Assembly (NCBI GenBank): GCA_026647565.1
Contig: JAPKGU010000009.1
Span: 1 to 47,539, forward strand
DNA from: Phycisphaerales bacterium
Lineage (GTDB): Bacteria > Planctomycetota > Phycisphaerae > Phycisphaerales > UBA1924
Reading direction: 5' to 3'
Length of the DNA stretch: 47,539 nt
The notes beneath the pieces were generated by a model. It saw nothing but the letters and a program-made list of their open reading frames with translations, was not told the DNA's origin and did not search any database. Position numbers and translations under genes: made by a program. Below, piece after piece: positions 37,475-47,537 of the stretch (position 1 is its first letter; every line of letters starts with the position of its first letter).

Positions 37475-38692
37475 TCAGCGAGCGGAGACCCGGATCATCG
37501 CGAACGCGAGCGTCGGCCGGTCCTGCACCGGACCACGCTCCCCCGGCTCCACCCGCACGACGAGCGTCGCGCTTCCCGCCGGAAGGTCTGCCGAGACGGT
37601 CGCGACCGGTCGCTCCGCATTCACACGCCCGCGCCACACGTCCGTCGGCGCCGTGCCGTCCGCCCGGCTCGATGCGCCGATCACCACCTCGCAATCGCCC
37701 CAGTCCCTGAACGCCTCGGGCAGCACCACCTCGCACGAAACCCCGTCCGCGTTCGGCGGGAGCTTCCACGTCGCCACGCACGGCCCCGGCATGCGGATCT
37801 CCGCGGCACTCAGCGGCGCCTCGTCGCCGGCGCCGATCACAGGGGCGTCGGTCCACGGGCGAGGCGCCAGCGGCGACACGCCCACGAACTCGAGTCGCGA
37901 GAGCGGCACGAGCCGCCCCGCGTCGGGCATCCAGCCGATCACATTGTCGAGGATCGTCGTCGGCACGCCCGGCGAGGGCTCGGACTCCGAGGCGGAATGG
38001 ACGCGGGTGAGTGCGGGATCGAGCGCGACAAGGCCGGCCTCGCTCGCGGTGCCCGGCATCGACACGCGGACCACGCACCCGTCGGCGAGCCAGACCGTCG
38101 GTCCGGACGCGCGCTGGATCGGGTTCTGGAGGCGCACGGACGCGACCGCGTCGAGCGGAATGAGGCGCTCGCCCCCCGACTCGCCCTCTATCGCGATCTG
38201 CGCGCCCACGCGCGTCACAAGGCCTCGCACGGCATCGCCGTTTGAGAGCAGCACAAGGTCGCCACCCGAAGCGCGGCCCGGTGCCGGCATGCCGGGCATG
38301 ACCAGAGTGGAGACAGCATCCAGCGGGACGCGCACCACGCCGAGGGAAGGGTGCTCAACCATCACGTCATCCCCGGTGCTCACCGTCAAGCCGTCCGCCG
38401 ACTTTGCCAGCGAGCCGACGATCCGCTGGCCGTCCGTGAGCGAAAGGACCGGCGTTCCGGGGACCGTCGTCACGCGCGCCGGCCGGTAGAGCGCCAACAG
38501 GTCGGTGTGCGGAATGATCCTGCGCGATCCCTTCGCGTCTCGCGTATGAACGCCCGAGGAATCGAGGGCGTCGACGACGATCTCCGTTCGCGACAGGTCC
38601 CGCCCGATCATCACTCGCCTCGGAGCATCCGGCTCGATCCCGAGCAGTGCGGACGCGAGCATCACGACCGGGATGGAGTGGAGAGCGATCAT
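37475..38692 (-). CDS. Hypothetical secreted protein
   Basis: ~405-aa ORF from 38692; N-terminal hydrophobic stretch; start overlaps the upstream gene's stop. Confidence 0.65.
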   Translation of the reverse strand: MIALHSIPVVMLASALLGIEPDAPRRVMIGRDLSRTEIVVDALDSSGVHTRDAKGSRRIIPHTDLLALYRPARVTTVPGTPVLSLTDGQRIVGSLAKSADGLTVSTGDDVMVEHPSLGVVRVPLDAVSTLVMPGMPAPGRASGGDLVLLSNGDAVRGLVTRVGAQIAIEGESGGERLIPLDAVASVRLQNPIQRASGPTVWLADGCVVRVSMPGTASEAGLVALDPALTRVHSASESEPSPGVPTTILDNVIGWMPDAGRLVPLSRLEFVGVSPLAPRPWTDAPVIGAGDEAPLSAAEIRMPGPCVATWKLPPNADGVSCEVVLPEAFRDWGDCEVVIGASSRADGTAPTDVWRGRVNAERPVATVSADLPAGSATLVVRVEPGERGPVQDRPTLAFAMIRVSAR

Positions 38693-39843
38693 TTCTGGAA
38701 GATCGGCAGATAACGCTTGGGGATCTGAAGGACAAGCAGCGCCATCGACGTGGAATAGGTCGGACCGACCGAACGATCGTCCCAGGCCCCCGAGTCGAGC
38801 TGCTGCGCGAGCAGTTCCTCCCGCGCCGCGGGCCACCACCGGGCCCACGACTCGCCCCCCGCAAGGTACATGGCCTGGATCGCGTAGTAGTGCCCGTAGT
38901 AGTAGTGCGTGCGCGGGGCCCGCCCGGTGCCGGGCATGGCGACCGCGTTCAGATACTCGAGCCCGCGATCGATCGAATCGTCGTTGTAGATACCGGCGTA
39001 GAAGAGCGTCGCCACGCCCGCCGCGGAGCGGGGCCACGCCGAGGCCCCGACATCCAGCTGGTACTTGAACCCGCCGTCGGGATTCTGGCACTGGCGCACA
39101 TACGCGACGGCGCGATCGATGGTGTCGCGTGAGACCTCGATGCCGGCGTTGCGCGCCGACCGAAGCCCCATGACCTGGCAGATCGTCACGGACGAATCGG
39201 CGTCGTAGGGCACGGGGTTGTACCGCCATCCGCCCTGGTCATTCTGCGTCGACTCGATCAGGCGAACCGCCTTGACCAGTGCCTCGTGGGTCCGCTGCGC
39301 CATCCGCGTGTCGCCGCCACCGGCCGTCATGCCGTAGACCTCGCCCAGGAAGAGCGTCGCGAATCCGTGGCCGTACATCGGTCCGTTGGTGGCGTCCGAG
39401 GCGACCAGCCCGTTCTCCGCGACATTGGCGAGCACAAACTCCAGGCCCCGCGTCACGTGCTCCGCGTACGGGCCCCGACCCGGCACGCTCCCGTCGGACA
39501 TGAACGCAAGACACGCCAGCGACGTGATCGCGATGTTCCGCTCGTAGCGAAGATCGCCGAAGGAGCCGTCCTGATTCTGCTGGAGCGCGAGGTACGCCAG
39601 ACCCTTGGCGATCGCGGCGTCGAGTTCGGGCGTGATTTCGTTCTCCAGGACGACGTTCTGTGCGCTCCGATGCCCCTCGGGCGCGATGTCGCTCAGCGGA
39701 TCCGACGCCGGCGGGCCGGACGTCACGGGTTCCGGCTCCGGCGGAGCGGGCGGCGGCTCGACGGCCTGGCCTCGCGCGCAGGCGCACGCGAAGACGCTCA
39801 GCACGCATGCGCCGGCCAGACGTCGTTGGCCCGCGGCCCTCAT
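38689..39843 (-). CDS. Prenyltransferase/squalene-oxidase-repeat (alpha/alpha-toroid) protein
   Basis: Repeats 'AIAKGLAYLALQQNQDGSFGD', 'KAVRLIESTQNDQGGWRYNP', 'DRAVAYVRQCQNPDGGFKYQL', 'LEYLNAVAMPG'; signal peptide. Confidence 0.85.
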   Translation of the reverse strand: MRAAGQRRLAGACVLSVFACACARGQAVEPPPAPPEPEPVTSGPPASDPLSDIAPEGHRSAQNVVLENEITPELDAAIAKGLAYLALQQNQDGSFGDLRYERNIAITSLACLAFMSDGSVPGRGPYAEHVTRGLEFVLANVAENGLVASDATNGPMYGHGFATLFLGEVYGMTAGGGDTRMAQRTHEALVKAVRLIESTQNDQGGWRYNPVPYDADSSVTICQVMGLRSARNAGIEVSRDTIDRAVAYVRQCQNPDGGFKYQLDVGASAWPRSAAGVATLFYAGIYNDDSIDRGLEYLNAVAMPGTGRAPRTHYYYGHYYAIQAMYLAGGESWARWWPAAREELLAQQLDSGAWDDRSVGPTYSTSMALLVLQIPKRYLPIFQK

Positions 39844-40514
39844 GGTCGTTTCTCCTCGGCCAGACGCCGGTAGTACTGCTCCGTCATGGTCTGATAGATC
39901 GAGCTGAACTTGTCGCTCGATCCCTGCACCAGCGCCTCGCGCAAGCGCTCGGGGAGCGCGCCCCACGCCGCGGCGTTCAGCTGAGCGTTGTTCAGCGCGC
40001 CGTCCCGGCGTCCGGGCGGCTGCCCGTCCTGCGGATCGCCCTCCTGTTGGTCGCGCCGCGCGTCCTGCTGCTGCTGCTGCTGTTGCTGGCTCTGGTTCGG
40101 CTGGTTCTGCTGCTCCTGCTCGGACGCCGAGGACGATGACGATGAGGAACTCTGGTTCTGCGTCGACGCCGCGATCACCGCGTCGAGCTTGCGCACCACA
40201 TCTTCCTGAAGGCGCTGCGTGACGAGTCCGGGATCGCGTCCGTCCGCGAGCCGACCGGCTGTCTGTTCCATCAACTGCACAGCCTGCTGGAACGCCTCCG
40301 CCGCGTCCTCGGCCGACAGCTTCCTGTCGAGTGCGGCTCGGTCCGCATCGGGCAGCTCAACAACCGGCGCATCGGTGCTTCCCGGTGGCGCGAGACCAAG
40401 AAGTTCATCGAGCGAGGGCAAGCGCCTGACGGGCCCGGATGCAGTCGCCGGCTGGGCCGCGCACAGCGTGCCGGTCGCCAGCGCGAGCGTCGAGATGATC
40501 GCGGCGCGCCTCAC
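39840..40514 (-). CDS. Secreted Q/S-rich low-complexity protein
   Basis: Signal peptide; 'TQNQSSSSSSSSASEQEQQNQPNQSQQQQQQQQDARRDQQEGD'; overlaps its neighbours by 4 bp. Confidence 0.7.
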   Translation of the reverse strand: MRRAAIISTLALATGTLCAAQPATASGPVRRLPSLDELLGLAPPGSTDAPVVELPDADRAALDRKLSAEDAAEAFQQAVQLMEQTAGRLADGRDPGLVTQRLQEDVVRKLDAVIAASTQNQSSSSSSSSASEQEQQNQPNQSQQQQQQQQDARRDQQEGDPQDGQPPGRRDGALNNAQLNAAAWGALPERLREALVQGSSDKFSSIYQTMTEQYYRRLAEEKRP

Positions 40515-43500
40515 GGTTCCACCTCCCGGCTCGACTCCCCGTCCTGTCCACTGCCCCGGCCCTCCGGCAACGCCTGCTCCGCCTGCGTCATCTGCTCGAC
40601 GAGCGCCCTGCCCTGCTCGGCCAGTTGCTTCTGGAGCGTCGCGAGCGATTCAAGATCTGCGGGGGTGAAGCTCGCGGGGTCGTCCGCAGCGGAGCGCGTC
40701 GAGTCAAGCACGAGCTGCTGCATCTCGCGGAGCAGTCGGACCTTCGCCATGTCCGGGATCAGCCGCTCGCCACCCTGCCCCTGTCCCTGCCCGCCCCCAC
40801 CCTGCGAGCCCCCCGCCTGATCCTGGAAGTCGCGTTCGTCCTTCGGGTCCTGCAGCGAGGCCAGGAGCGACTGGAGCAGGCGGGACGCGCTCTCCTGGTT
40901 CCTCACCACGGCGCGATCGATCGTCGCCTCGCGCAGCGCCGCGGCCGCGGCTCTCATCGCGTCATCGATCCGATCGTGCGCGAATCCGAAGACCTGGGCT
41001 TCAGACAACTCCTCCGTTTTCGCCCGCAGCTCGCTCATCGAGGTCCGGAGCGACTCCTGCTGCTCGCCCGCCTGCCTGACGCCGGCCCTCGCGCGCCGGT
41101 CCAGTTCGACACCCACGAGTGGAGCGCTACGGCCGATCAGATCGCGCTGCTGCTCCAGCGCCTCGCGATACGCGGCCCGCAGCTCCTTGCGCTTCCGACC
41201 GGCGTCGCGCTCGGCCGCCTCCTTGTCCAGTCGCTCGGCCTCGGCCTTCGCGTCGCGCAGGCGCGCCCCGCTGAGCCGCTCGGCCGTGTCGGCACCTTCG
41301 AGGTCGACCGGCTCGCGCAAGGCCGCGATCGCGTTCGCCTGCGCCGTCGCCGCGGCCATCACGAGGTTCGCAACAACTTCCATCTGGTTGCCGCCTGCGA
41401 TGATCTGGTCGACCACGCCAAGCGTGTTCTGGCTCAGCCGGATCATCCCCTGCTCAAGCCCCTGGCTCGATGCCCCGCCCCGCGCTCGCGTGAGCAGGGC
41501 GATCTGCGAGTCCTGCTGGGCGATGAGCGACTCGAGCGACTCGATCACGCTCGACAGCTGGCGGCGCAGGGACTCGTCGCGGCGCCGCTCGGCGCTGTCG
41601 AGGTCCTCCAGCATCTCCTCGAGCGTCTGGATCGCCTCGCGCTGGCGCTCCGCGGCCGCGTTCGCCTGGTTCTGCGAGATCTGCCTCGCCGCCTCGTCAA
41701 GTTTCGGCGCGACGTTGCTCGTGCGACCCCGCTGCGTTGCCAGCGCCATCGCCTGGGCCTGGGCCGCGTCGGCGTCCTTCAGGTCGCGGCTCCGCTCGGA
41801 CAACTCGTCGAGCGCGCCCTCGGCCTGGCGTGCCGCCTCCGACTGGCGCTCGGCGATGCGCTCCAACTCCGATCGCTCGTCGCGGGACAGCTGGTCGACC
41901 GTCCGTCCGGTCGTGCGTCCCGACATCGCCATCGTCTCTTCGAGCAGACGACGCTGATCAGACAGCAGCCGCTCGACAGACCGGCGAGCGACCCATGCGT
42001 CCTGTCCGTTGTCCAGCAGGCGGACCAGCTGGCCCAGCTCGTCGCGAACCTCGTCCTGCGACGCCTCGATCTCGCGGCGGTCCTCCTCGTTGATACTCGC
42101 CGGCGCTTCCTCGTCGGGGCGCGGCTCGGCGGCTGCACGCTGGATCCGCTGCGTCGCCTCCTGCGACGCGCGGGCGGCGCCGTCGACGAAGGACGCGGCG
42201 TCATCGAGCAGCCCCGCCAGCGACTCGTCCGACAGGTTGTTCCGCTGGGCCCTCGACACCAGGCGCTGCAGCGTCTCGCGCTGCGACGCGATCCGCTCGC
42301 CGAGGGCCGCCTGACGCTCCGATAGGTCCCTGGGGGGTGGCTCGCTCTTGACGGCGCGCGAGAGCTCCGCCTGCTCCGCATCAAGGCGGATCGCCGCCTG
42401 ACGGATCGACTGCAACTCCGCCCGGACCTGGTCGATGAGTTCCGGCTCCGTGATGATCCTGAGCCGGCGCGGCGCCGATCGTGCGGGCTCGTGCGCCCCG
42501 CTCCCGAGCGTGAAGCCGTCGGTCGCCACCGCCGTGACCCACACCTCGTCCCCGCCCTTCACACCGAGCGTCGACAGGTCGAGTGTGTGCTGCGTGCGCC
42601 CGATGCGTGAGATGGAAGCGGGGGCCTCCGGTCCCACCACGAGCGCGGGACCCGCGTCGGGGGCAGCCTCGGCGCCGACGCCGCTGCTCGGCGCCGGCGG
42701 ACGCGCGATCACGAACTCCAGGGACGTGTCGCGGACCTCCACGTCGTCCCGTCCCTCGCCGATGATGCCGATCGATGCCGTCGCCAGCACCGCCTCGTCC
42801 TGGGACGGCTGCACGACGGACGCGACGGGCGGAGCATCCGCGACGGCGTCGATGGAGATGACCGCCTCATCGGTCGACGCCACGCCGTGCTCATCGATCA
42901 CTCCGACTCGAAGGGTCGTCGGCGCGCCCAGCGTCCACGACAGCGTCCAACGCGAGCCGGAGAGATCCGCGATCAGGCCGTCGGGCAGCGCCTCGACGCC
43001 CAGGGTCCGCCGAAGGAACCCGGAGTACCCGAGATCGCCGGGAGCTGGCGAGGGCAGCGGCTTCGAGTGCTCGATCACCATCGAGACCTCGCTCCCGATG
43101 AGCGGAGCCGGCATCGGCTTGGACGGCGCCGGAAGCAGCACATGCTCGGCCTCGCCCCGCTCGGGCTCGAGAGCCGCGAACGCGAGCGCCGCATACGCCG
43201 GGGGCCGCACTCGCGCGATCGCGCCGAGCACAACCGGGGGACGGACGATCAGCACGCGGGTCGGATCCGTCTGGCTGTCCTCAGTCCTCAGCCAGTACTC
43301 CAGCGTGGCCTCATCGGCCGACGCGGCTCCGAGGATCGCGCCCGGTTCCAGCAGACGCTCGAAGAGCTCGCCGCTGACCGTCGTCTCACCCGCCGACGCC
43401 TCCGTCGTGCGCGCCTGCGAAGTCAGGACGACCGTCTGAAGAGGTCCCGCCTCCTCGCGCCCCGAGCGCTGGGTTGTGATCACCCGATACTGGGCAAGGA

Positions 43501-44203
43501 CCCGGGTCTGCCCCTCTCTCTTGTTCGTGCGGGCGAGAACACCCCGGATCGAGAGCGACCGATCCGCCGGATGCACGGTCGTTTCGGTCACATCAACGAT
43601 GAGCGTTCGCGTGGGCCAGCGAGCGTCCGTCCAGGGCGTGAGCACCCGCATCGCCGCCGTGCGCACCAGGCCCGGCCAGACGAAAGCCGGTGCAACCGCG
43701 ACGATCAGCGAGAGCACCAGCACGCCCGCAGCCCGCAGCGTTACTCTCGGAGACAGGATCGCGCCGGTCAGGCCGGGCGACCAAAGCCCCGCGGCGGCCT
43801 TCGAGACCTCCGATGCCAGCCCTTGCTCGATCGGCGATCGATGCTCCTCCGCGTCCAGTTCCAGACCCGACGCCAGCACCCCGGACAGCCCCGCGCTGCG
43901 CCCCGCCTCGCTCGCTTCGATACGCAGGGCAACCTCGCGCAGCGCCGGGCGGAACCTCGAGGCCGGCAGGACAAACCTGACCACACCGGCCAGCAACGCA
44001 CCGGCCAGAGCGATCAGAAACGCGATTCGCAGCGCCGCCGGGAAGCGGAGCACGTAATCGAGCATGCCGATCAGCACCATCGCGAGCACGATCGCCGCGA
44101 TGACAAGGCATGCCGCACGGGCCATGAGCAGGCCCCGAGCCCTGGCACGCACCCGCGCCAGCCCGCGTTGGATCTGCCCCGTCTGTCGGCTCTCCGTCGC
44201 CAT
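40511..44203 (-). CDS. DUF4175-like large membrane coiled-coil protein
   Basis: N-terminal TM helices (AACLVIAAIVLAMVLIGML; ALRIAFLIALAGALLAGVV), long E/R/Q-rich helical region, C-terminal 'LRLLREMQQLVLDSTRS'-type segment. ATG 44203 has 'agagaggg' upstream; the ORF extends to TTG 44272. Confidence 0.75.
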   Translation of the reverse strand: MATESRQTGQIQRGLARVRARARGLLMARAACLVIAAIVLAMVLIGMLDYVLRFPAALRIAFLIALAGALLAGVVRFVLPASRFRPALREVALRIEASEAGRSAGLSGVLASGLELDAEEHRSPIEQGLASEVSKAAAGLWSPGLTGAILSPRVTLRAAGVLVLSLIVAVAPAFVWPGLVRTAAMRVLTPWTDARWPTRTLIVDVTETTVHPADRSLSIRGVLARTNKREGQTRVLAQYRVITTQRSGREEAGPLQTVVLTSQARTTEASAGETTVSGELFERLLEPGAILGAASADEATLEYWLRTEDSQTDPTRVLIVRPPVVLGAIARVRPPAYAALAFAALEPERGEAEHVLLPAPSKPMPAPLIGSEVSMVIEHSKPLPSPAPGDLGYSGFLRRTLGVEALPDGLIADLSGSRWTLSWTLGAPTTLRVGVIDEHGVASTDEAVISIDAVADAPPVASVVQPSQDEAVLATASIGIIGEGRDDVEVRDTSLEFVIARPPAPSSGVGAEAAPDAGPALVVGPEAPASISRIGRTQHTLDLSTLGVKGGDEVWVTAVATDGFTLGSGAHEPARSAPRRLRIITEPELIDQVRAELQSIRQAAIRLDAEQAELSRAVKSEPPPRDLSERQAALGERIASQRETLQRLVSRAQRNNLSDESLAGLLDDAASFVDGAARASQEATQRIQRAAAEPRPDEEAPASINEEDRREIEASQDEVRDELGQLVRLLDNGQDAWVARRSVERLLSDQRRLLEETMAMSGRTTGRTVDQLSRDERSELERIAERQSEAARQAEGALDELSERSRDLKDADAAQAQAMALATQRGRTSNVAPKLDEAARQISQNQANAAAERQREAIQTLEEMLEDLDSAERRRDESLRRQLSSVIESLESLIAQQDSQIALLTRARGGASSQGLEQGMIRLSQNTLGVVDQIIAGGNQMEVVANLVMAAATAQANAIAALREPVDLEGADTAERLSGARLRDAKAEAERLDKEAAERDAGRKRKELRAAYREALEQQRDLIGRSAPLVGVELDRRARAGVRQAGEQQESLRTSMSELRAKTEELSEAQVFGFAHDRIDDAMRAAAAALREATIDRAVVRNQESASRLLQSLLASLQDPKDERDFQDQAGGSQGGGGQGQGQGGERLIPDMAKVRLLREMQQLVLDSTRSAADDPASFTPADLESLATLQKQLAEQGRALVEQMTQAEQALPEGRGSGQDGESSREVEP

Positions 44204-44275
44204 GAGGCCCTCTCTGGCACTGTCCCATCCGGGCTTGAGCGGCAGCGAGTCACGCTCGGCCGCCCCTATCAAACA

Positions 44276-44349
44276 TTCGACGCTCCCGAAGGTTGAGATC
44301 GGACAACCCCGATCCGGACGATTTCCGTACCGAAGCGTCGAACCTTCGG
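44276..44349 (-). promoter_or_regulatory. Candidate structured 5' leader with mutually exclusive stems
   Basis: TTCGACGCT (44276-44284) with AGCGTCGAA (44334-44342), CCGAAGGTT (44286-44294) with AACCTTCGG (44341-44349), and an internal GATCGG/CCGATC hairpin (44297-44302/44309-44314). Confidence 0.45.
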
Positions 44350-44477
44350 TTCACCTCTCCGCGCAGATCGTAACAGAAACCCTCGATCCGCCGGCGGCCA
44401 TTCGGCAACCGGCGCGTCACGCCTCCGTCGCGGCGCGGGCCGAGGCGCGATCCGACTCAACGTCCGCTCCGAACGCC

Positions 44478-47400
44478 TCAGGCCGCGCCCTGGTTCCGCC
44501 GGTTGTCCGGGCGAATGACGCGATTGCCCCGGGGGTCTTCCTCGTCCGCGTCATCTTCCTCTTGCGCGACCTCCGAGTCATCGAGAGCCGTGTGCTCATC
44601 GTCCGACTCGTCGTACACAAGCTCCGGCACGGCCGATTCACCGCCGTCCGGGTCATCATCCTCCGGCCCCTCGTCCGACAACTCGGCCTCGGGTGCGTCG
44701 GCCTCGTCGGACGCATCGTCGTCCCACGGTGCCTCCTGCGATCGGGCGTCGAGGCCGCCCTTCGGCTCGACGTCGGCGCTCGGTCGATCGCCTTGAAAGA
44801 GGGTTCCGGCGCTCTCCTGGCGCTGCTGATCTTCTGCCGCCAGGCGCTTCATCGCCTCCCACTGTTCGATCGTGATCAGGACGTCGCGCGCCACCGATCC
44901 CTTGTGGTCGGAGATGATGCCGGCGATGCCCATCAGGTCGATCAGGCGGCTCGAACGGGTGTACCCGATCGCCAGGCGACGCTGGAGCAGCGAAACCGAC
45001 CCGCGACCGGACTCGAGAACGATCTCGACGGCGCGGTCGAACATCGGGTCTTCCTGCGCCGCCGCGAGCGAAGCGGACGAGTTGTTCTCGCTCTCGATGA
45101 GCCGCTCCTCGTCGCTGCCTCCGGAGCGGATCTGCATGAGCTGGCGCTCGAAGGTCGGGCCCGCGATCTCGCGCATGAACCGGACCACCCGTCGAATCTC
45201 CTTGTCGTCGACCAGCGTGCCCTGCGAACGGACGAGCTTGCTCGTGCGTGGCGACAGATACAGCATGTCGCCCTGACCGAGCAGAAGCTCGCCGCCCTTC
45301 TGATCGAGCACGATGCGCGAGTCCATGCCGCTGGCCACCTTGAACGAGATGCGGCACGGCATGTTGGACTTGATCAGGCCCGTCACGACGTTCGCCTGGG
45401 GCCGCTGCGTCGCAAGGATCAGGTGGATGCCGACCGCACGGGCCTTCTGCGCGATGCGGATGATTGACCCCTCGACCTCCTTGTTCGTCATCATCAGGTC
45501 GGCCAGCTCGTCGATGATGAACACCATGTAGGGCAGGCGACGCGGGATGCGGGCCTCCTCCTCCGGTGACGCAGGGTTCAACGCCGCCTTCAGATCCTCC
45601 CACGGCAGCTCGTTGTACGACGCGATGTCGCGGCAGCCCGCCTCCGCCAGCAGCTCGTACCGCTCGTCCATCTTCTTGCACGCCCACTCGAGGATCGCCG
45701 CCGCCTTGGCCATCTCCGTCACCACAGGGCACATCAGGTGCGGGATGTCCTTGAACTGGCTCATCTCCACCATCTTCGGGTCGACCAGCACCAGCTTCAG
45801 CTCGTTGGGCTTCTTCGTGTAGAGGAAGCTCATGATGATCGTGTTCATGCACACCGACTTGCCGGAACCCGTGGTTCCCGCGATCAGCATGTGCGGCATC
45901 TGCGTCAGGTCCGCGATCAGCGGATCTCCCGCCGCGTCCTTCCCCAGGAACATCGGCAGCTTCATCTTGGCGAACGCCTCGGAGTTGCTCATCAGCTCCT
46001 TCAGCCGCACGCGCTCCTTCGTCGGGTTGGGCACCTCGATGCCGACCGTGTCACGCCCCGCCTGGTTCGGGACGATGCGGATGTTCACGGCCTTCAGCGA
46101 CCTCGCGATGTCCGAGTCGATGGCGTTCAGCTGCGCGACTTTCGTTCCCGGCGCGAGCCGCACGTCGTAGAGCGTGATCACCGGGCCGGACTCGATCCCC
46201 ACCACCTCGCCGTCGATCTTGTACTGGCGGAGCGCACCCTCCAGCGCCTGGGCCTGCTCCCGCACCATCTCCTCGAGGACCTGCGAGAAGTTCTCTTCCG
46301 GGGCCTCGAGCAGGTCAAGACTGGGGAACTGGTATCCCTCCATCTCAGAGACGCCCTGCAGGTCACGCAGGTCGTCCTCCGTTGCGACCTTGCGCGTGTC
46401 ACGTCCGAATCGCACGGGGAGCTTTGAGATCTTCTCGCGCAGCTCGTCCTCGGAATAGACCTGCGGCGCACCGGGGGCGTCGGCGCCATCCTCCTCCGAT
46501 TCGTCCGCTTCCTCGACGGGAATGAGCTTGCTCGACGCCAGCGTCGGGCGGGCCGACGGCACGTCGTCCTCCTCCCGGCGGGACCGGGGCCTCGTGCCCC
46601 TTTGATCCGGGCGGACCGGCTCGATGGGCTGCGTCGCCCCGAGGCCGCCCGCCTCCTCGTCGATCGCCTCCACCTGGCCGCCCGCGATGATCGCCCTCGC
46701 GCCCTTCGCGCTCCGTCCGGTCCGATCCGGACCGCTCCTGGCACTCCGATCCACTTCGGGCGTCTCGTCCAGATCGTGCTCACGCACCCGGATCGGACGC
46801 GCGTTCCTGAACATCCGCGCCAACGCCCCGAAGAGTCCGCCCCCGGCACGAACGGATGCCTTCATCGTCGCGCCCGCGGCGTTCACGCCCGCGCTCCCCG
46901 CGACCTCCGCCGTCCGCTTTGCGGCCGGTCGCAACGCCTCGATCGCCAGCGCGGGGATCGCCAGCACCCAGCGATCGAACACCACGATCAGCCCGATCAC
47001 CATGAACAGCAGGAGCCACAGCATGGACCCCGCCTGCTTGAAACGCAGCGCCAGTTCCTCGGCAAGGAACGCGCCGATCGTCCCGCCCGAGAGCCCCTCG
47101 ATCGCGCCCAGCGACGGCGCGACGAGAGCGAAGATCCCGGCGAGTGAGAGCGCGATGATCGCAACACCGAGCGCTCGCACGAACATGTGCGTCACCGCGC
47201 GCCCGAGCATCGGGAGCAGCATCGCAAGCCCGCCGAAACCCAGCAGGATCCACGTGCCGATGCCGAAGAGCTTGAACGTGTGGTACGACAGCACCGCCCC
47301 GACCGGGCCGCAGAGATTCCGCACCGGATCGTTCTGGGGATAGACCATGTGCGAAGGGGGATCGCCCGCGTCGAACGACACGATGCTGAGCGCCAGGAAC

Positions 47401-47537
47401 GCCCAGGCCGTCACCCCGATCAGCCACGCGACGCGCCGCCCGACCTGCGACTCGCCGCCTCCGACACCCCCCTTCCCGGCTGATGCGGAACGAGCGCGCG
47501 GAGTCTTCCCGACCTTCTTCTTGGTGTGTCCAGACAT
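44478..47537 (-). CDS. ftsK: DNA translocase FtsK/SpoIIIE
   Basis: N-terminal TM region; 'PHMLIAGTTGSGKSVCMNTIIMSFLY', 'VFIIDELADLMM', 'HLILATQRPQANVVTGLIKSNMPCRISFKVASGMDSRIVLDQKGGELLLGQGDML'; C-terminal winged-helix 'SVSLLQRRLAIGYTRSSRLIDLMG'; acidic tail. Confidence 0.96.
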   Translation of the reverse strand: MSGHTKKKVGKTPRARSASAGKGGVGGGESQVGRRVAWLIGVTAWAFLALSIVSFDAGDPPSHMVYPQNDPVRNLCGPVGAVLSYHTFKLFGIGTWILLGFGGLAMLLPMLGRAVTHMFVRALGVAIIALSLAGIFALVAPSLGAIEGLSGGTIGAFLAEELALRFKQAGSMLWLLLFMVIGLIVVFDRWVLAIPALAIEALRPAAKRTAEVAGSAGVNAAGATMKASVRAGGGLFGALARMFRNARPIRVREHDLDETPEVDRSARSGPDRTGRSAKGARAIIAGGQVEAIDEEAGGLGATQPIEPVRPDQRGTRPRSRREEDDVPSARPTLASSKLIPVEEADESEEDGADAPGAPQVYSEDELREKISKLPVRFGRDTRKVATEDDLRDLQGVSEMEGYQFPSLDLLEAPEENFSQVLEEMVREQAQALEGALRQYKIDGEVVGIESGPVITLYDVRLAPGTKVAQLNAIDSDIARSLKAVNIRIVPNQAGRDTVGIEVPNPTKERVRLKELMSNSEAFAKMKLPMFLGKDAAGDPLIADLTQMPHMLIAGTTGSGKSVCMNTIIMSFLYTKKPNELKLVLVDPKMVEMSQFKDIPHLMCPVVTEMAKAAAILEWACKKMDERYELLAEAGCRDIASYNELPWEDLKAALNPASPEEEARIPRRLPYMVFIIDELADLMMTNKEVEGSIIRIAQKARAVGIHLILATQRPQANVVTGLIKSNMPCRISFKVASGMDSRIVLDQKGGELLLGQGDMLYLSPRTSKLVRSQGTLVDDKEIRRVVRFMREIAGPTFERQLMQIRSGGSDEERLIESENNSSASLAAAQEDPMFDRAVEIVLESGRGSVSLLQRRLAIGYTRSSRLIDLMGIAGIISDHKGSVARDVLITIEQWEAMKRLAAEDQQRQESAGTLFQGDRPSADVEPKGGLDARSQEAPWDDDASDEADAPEAELSDEGPEDDDPDGGESAVPELVYDESDDEHTALDDSEVAQEEDDADEEDPRGNRVIRPDNRRNQGAA

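Noticed and set aside
40625-44296. Long plus-strand ORFs 40625..42325, 42435..43439 and 42887..44296
   Set aside because: Antisense of the DUF4175-like gene, which has TM and coiled-coil structure consistent with a real protein.
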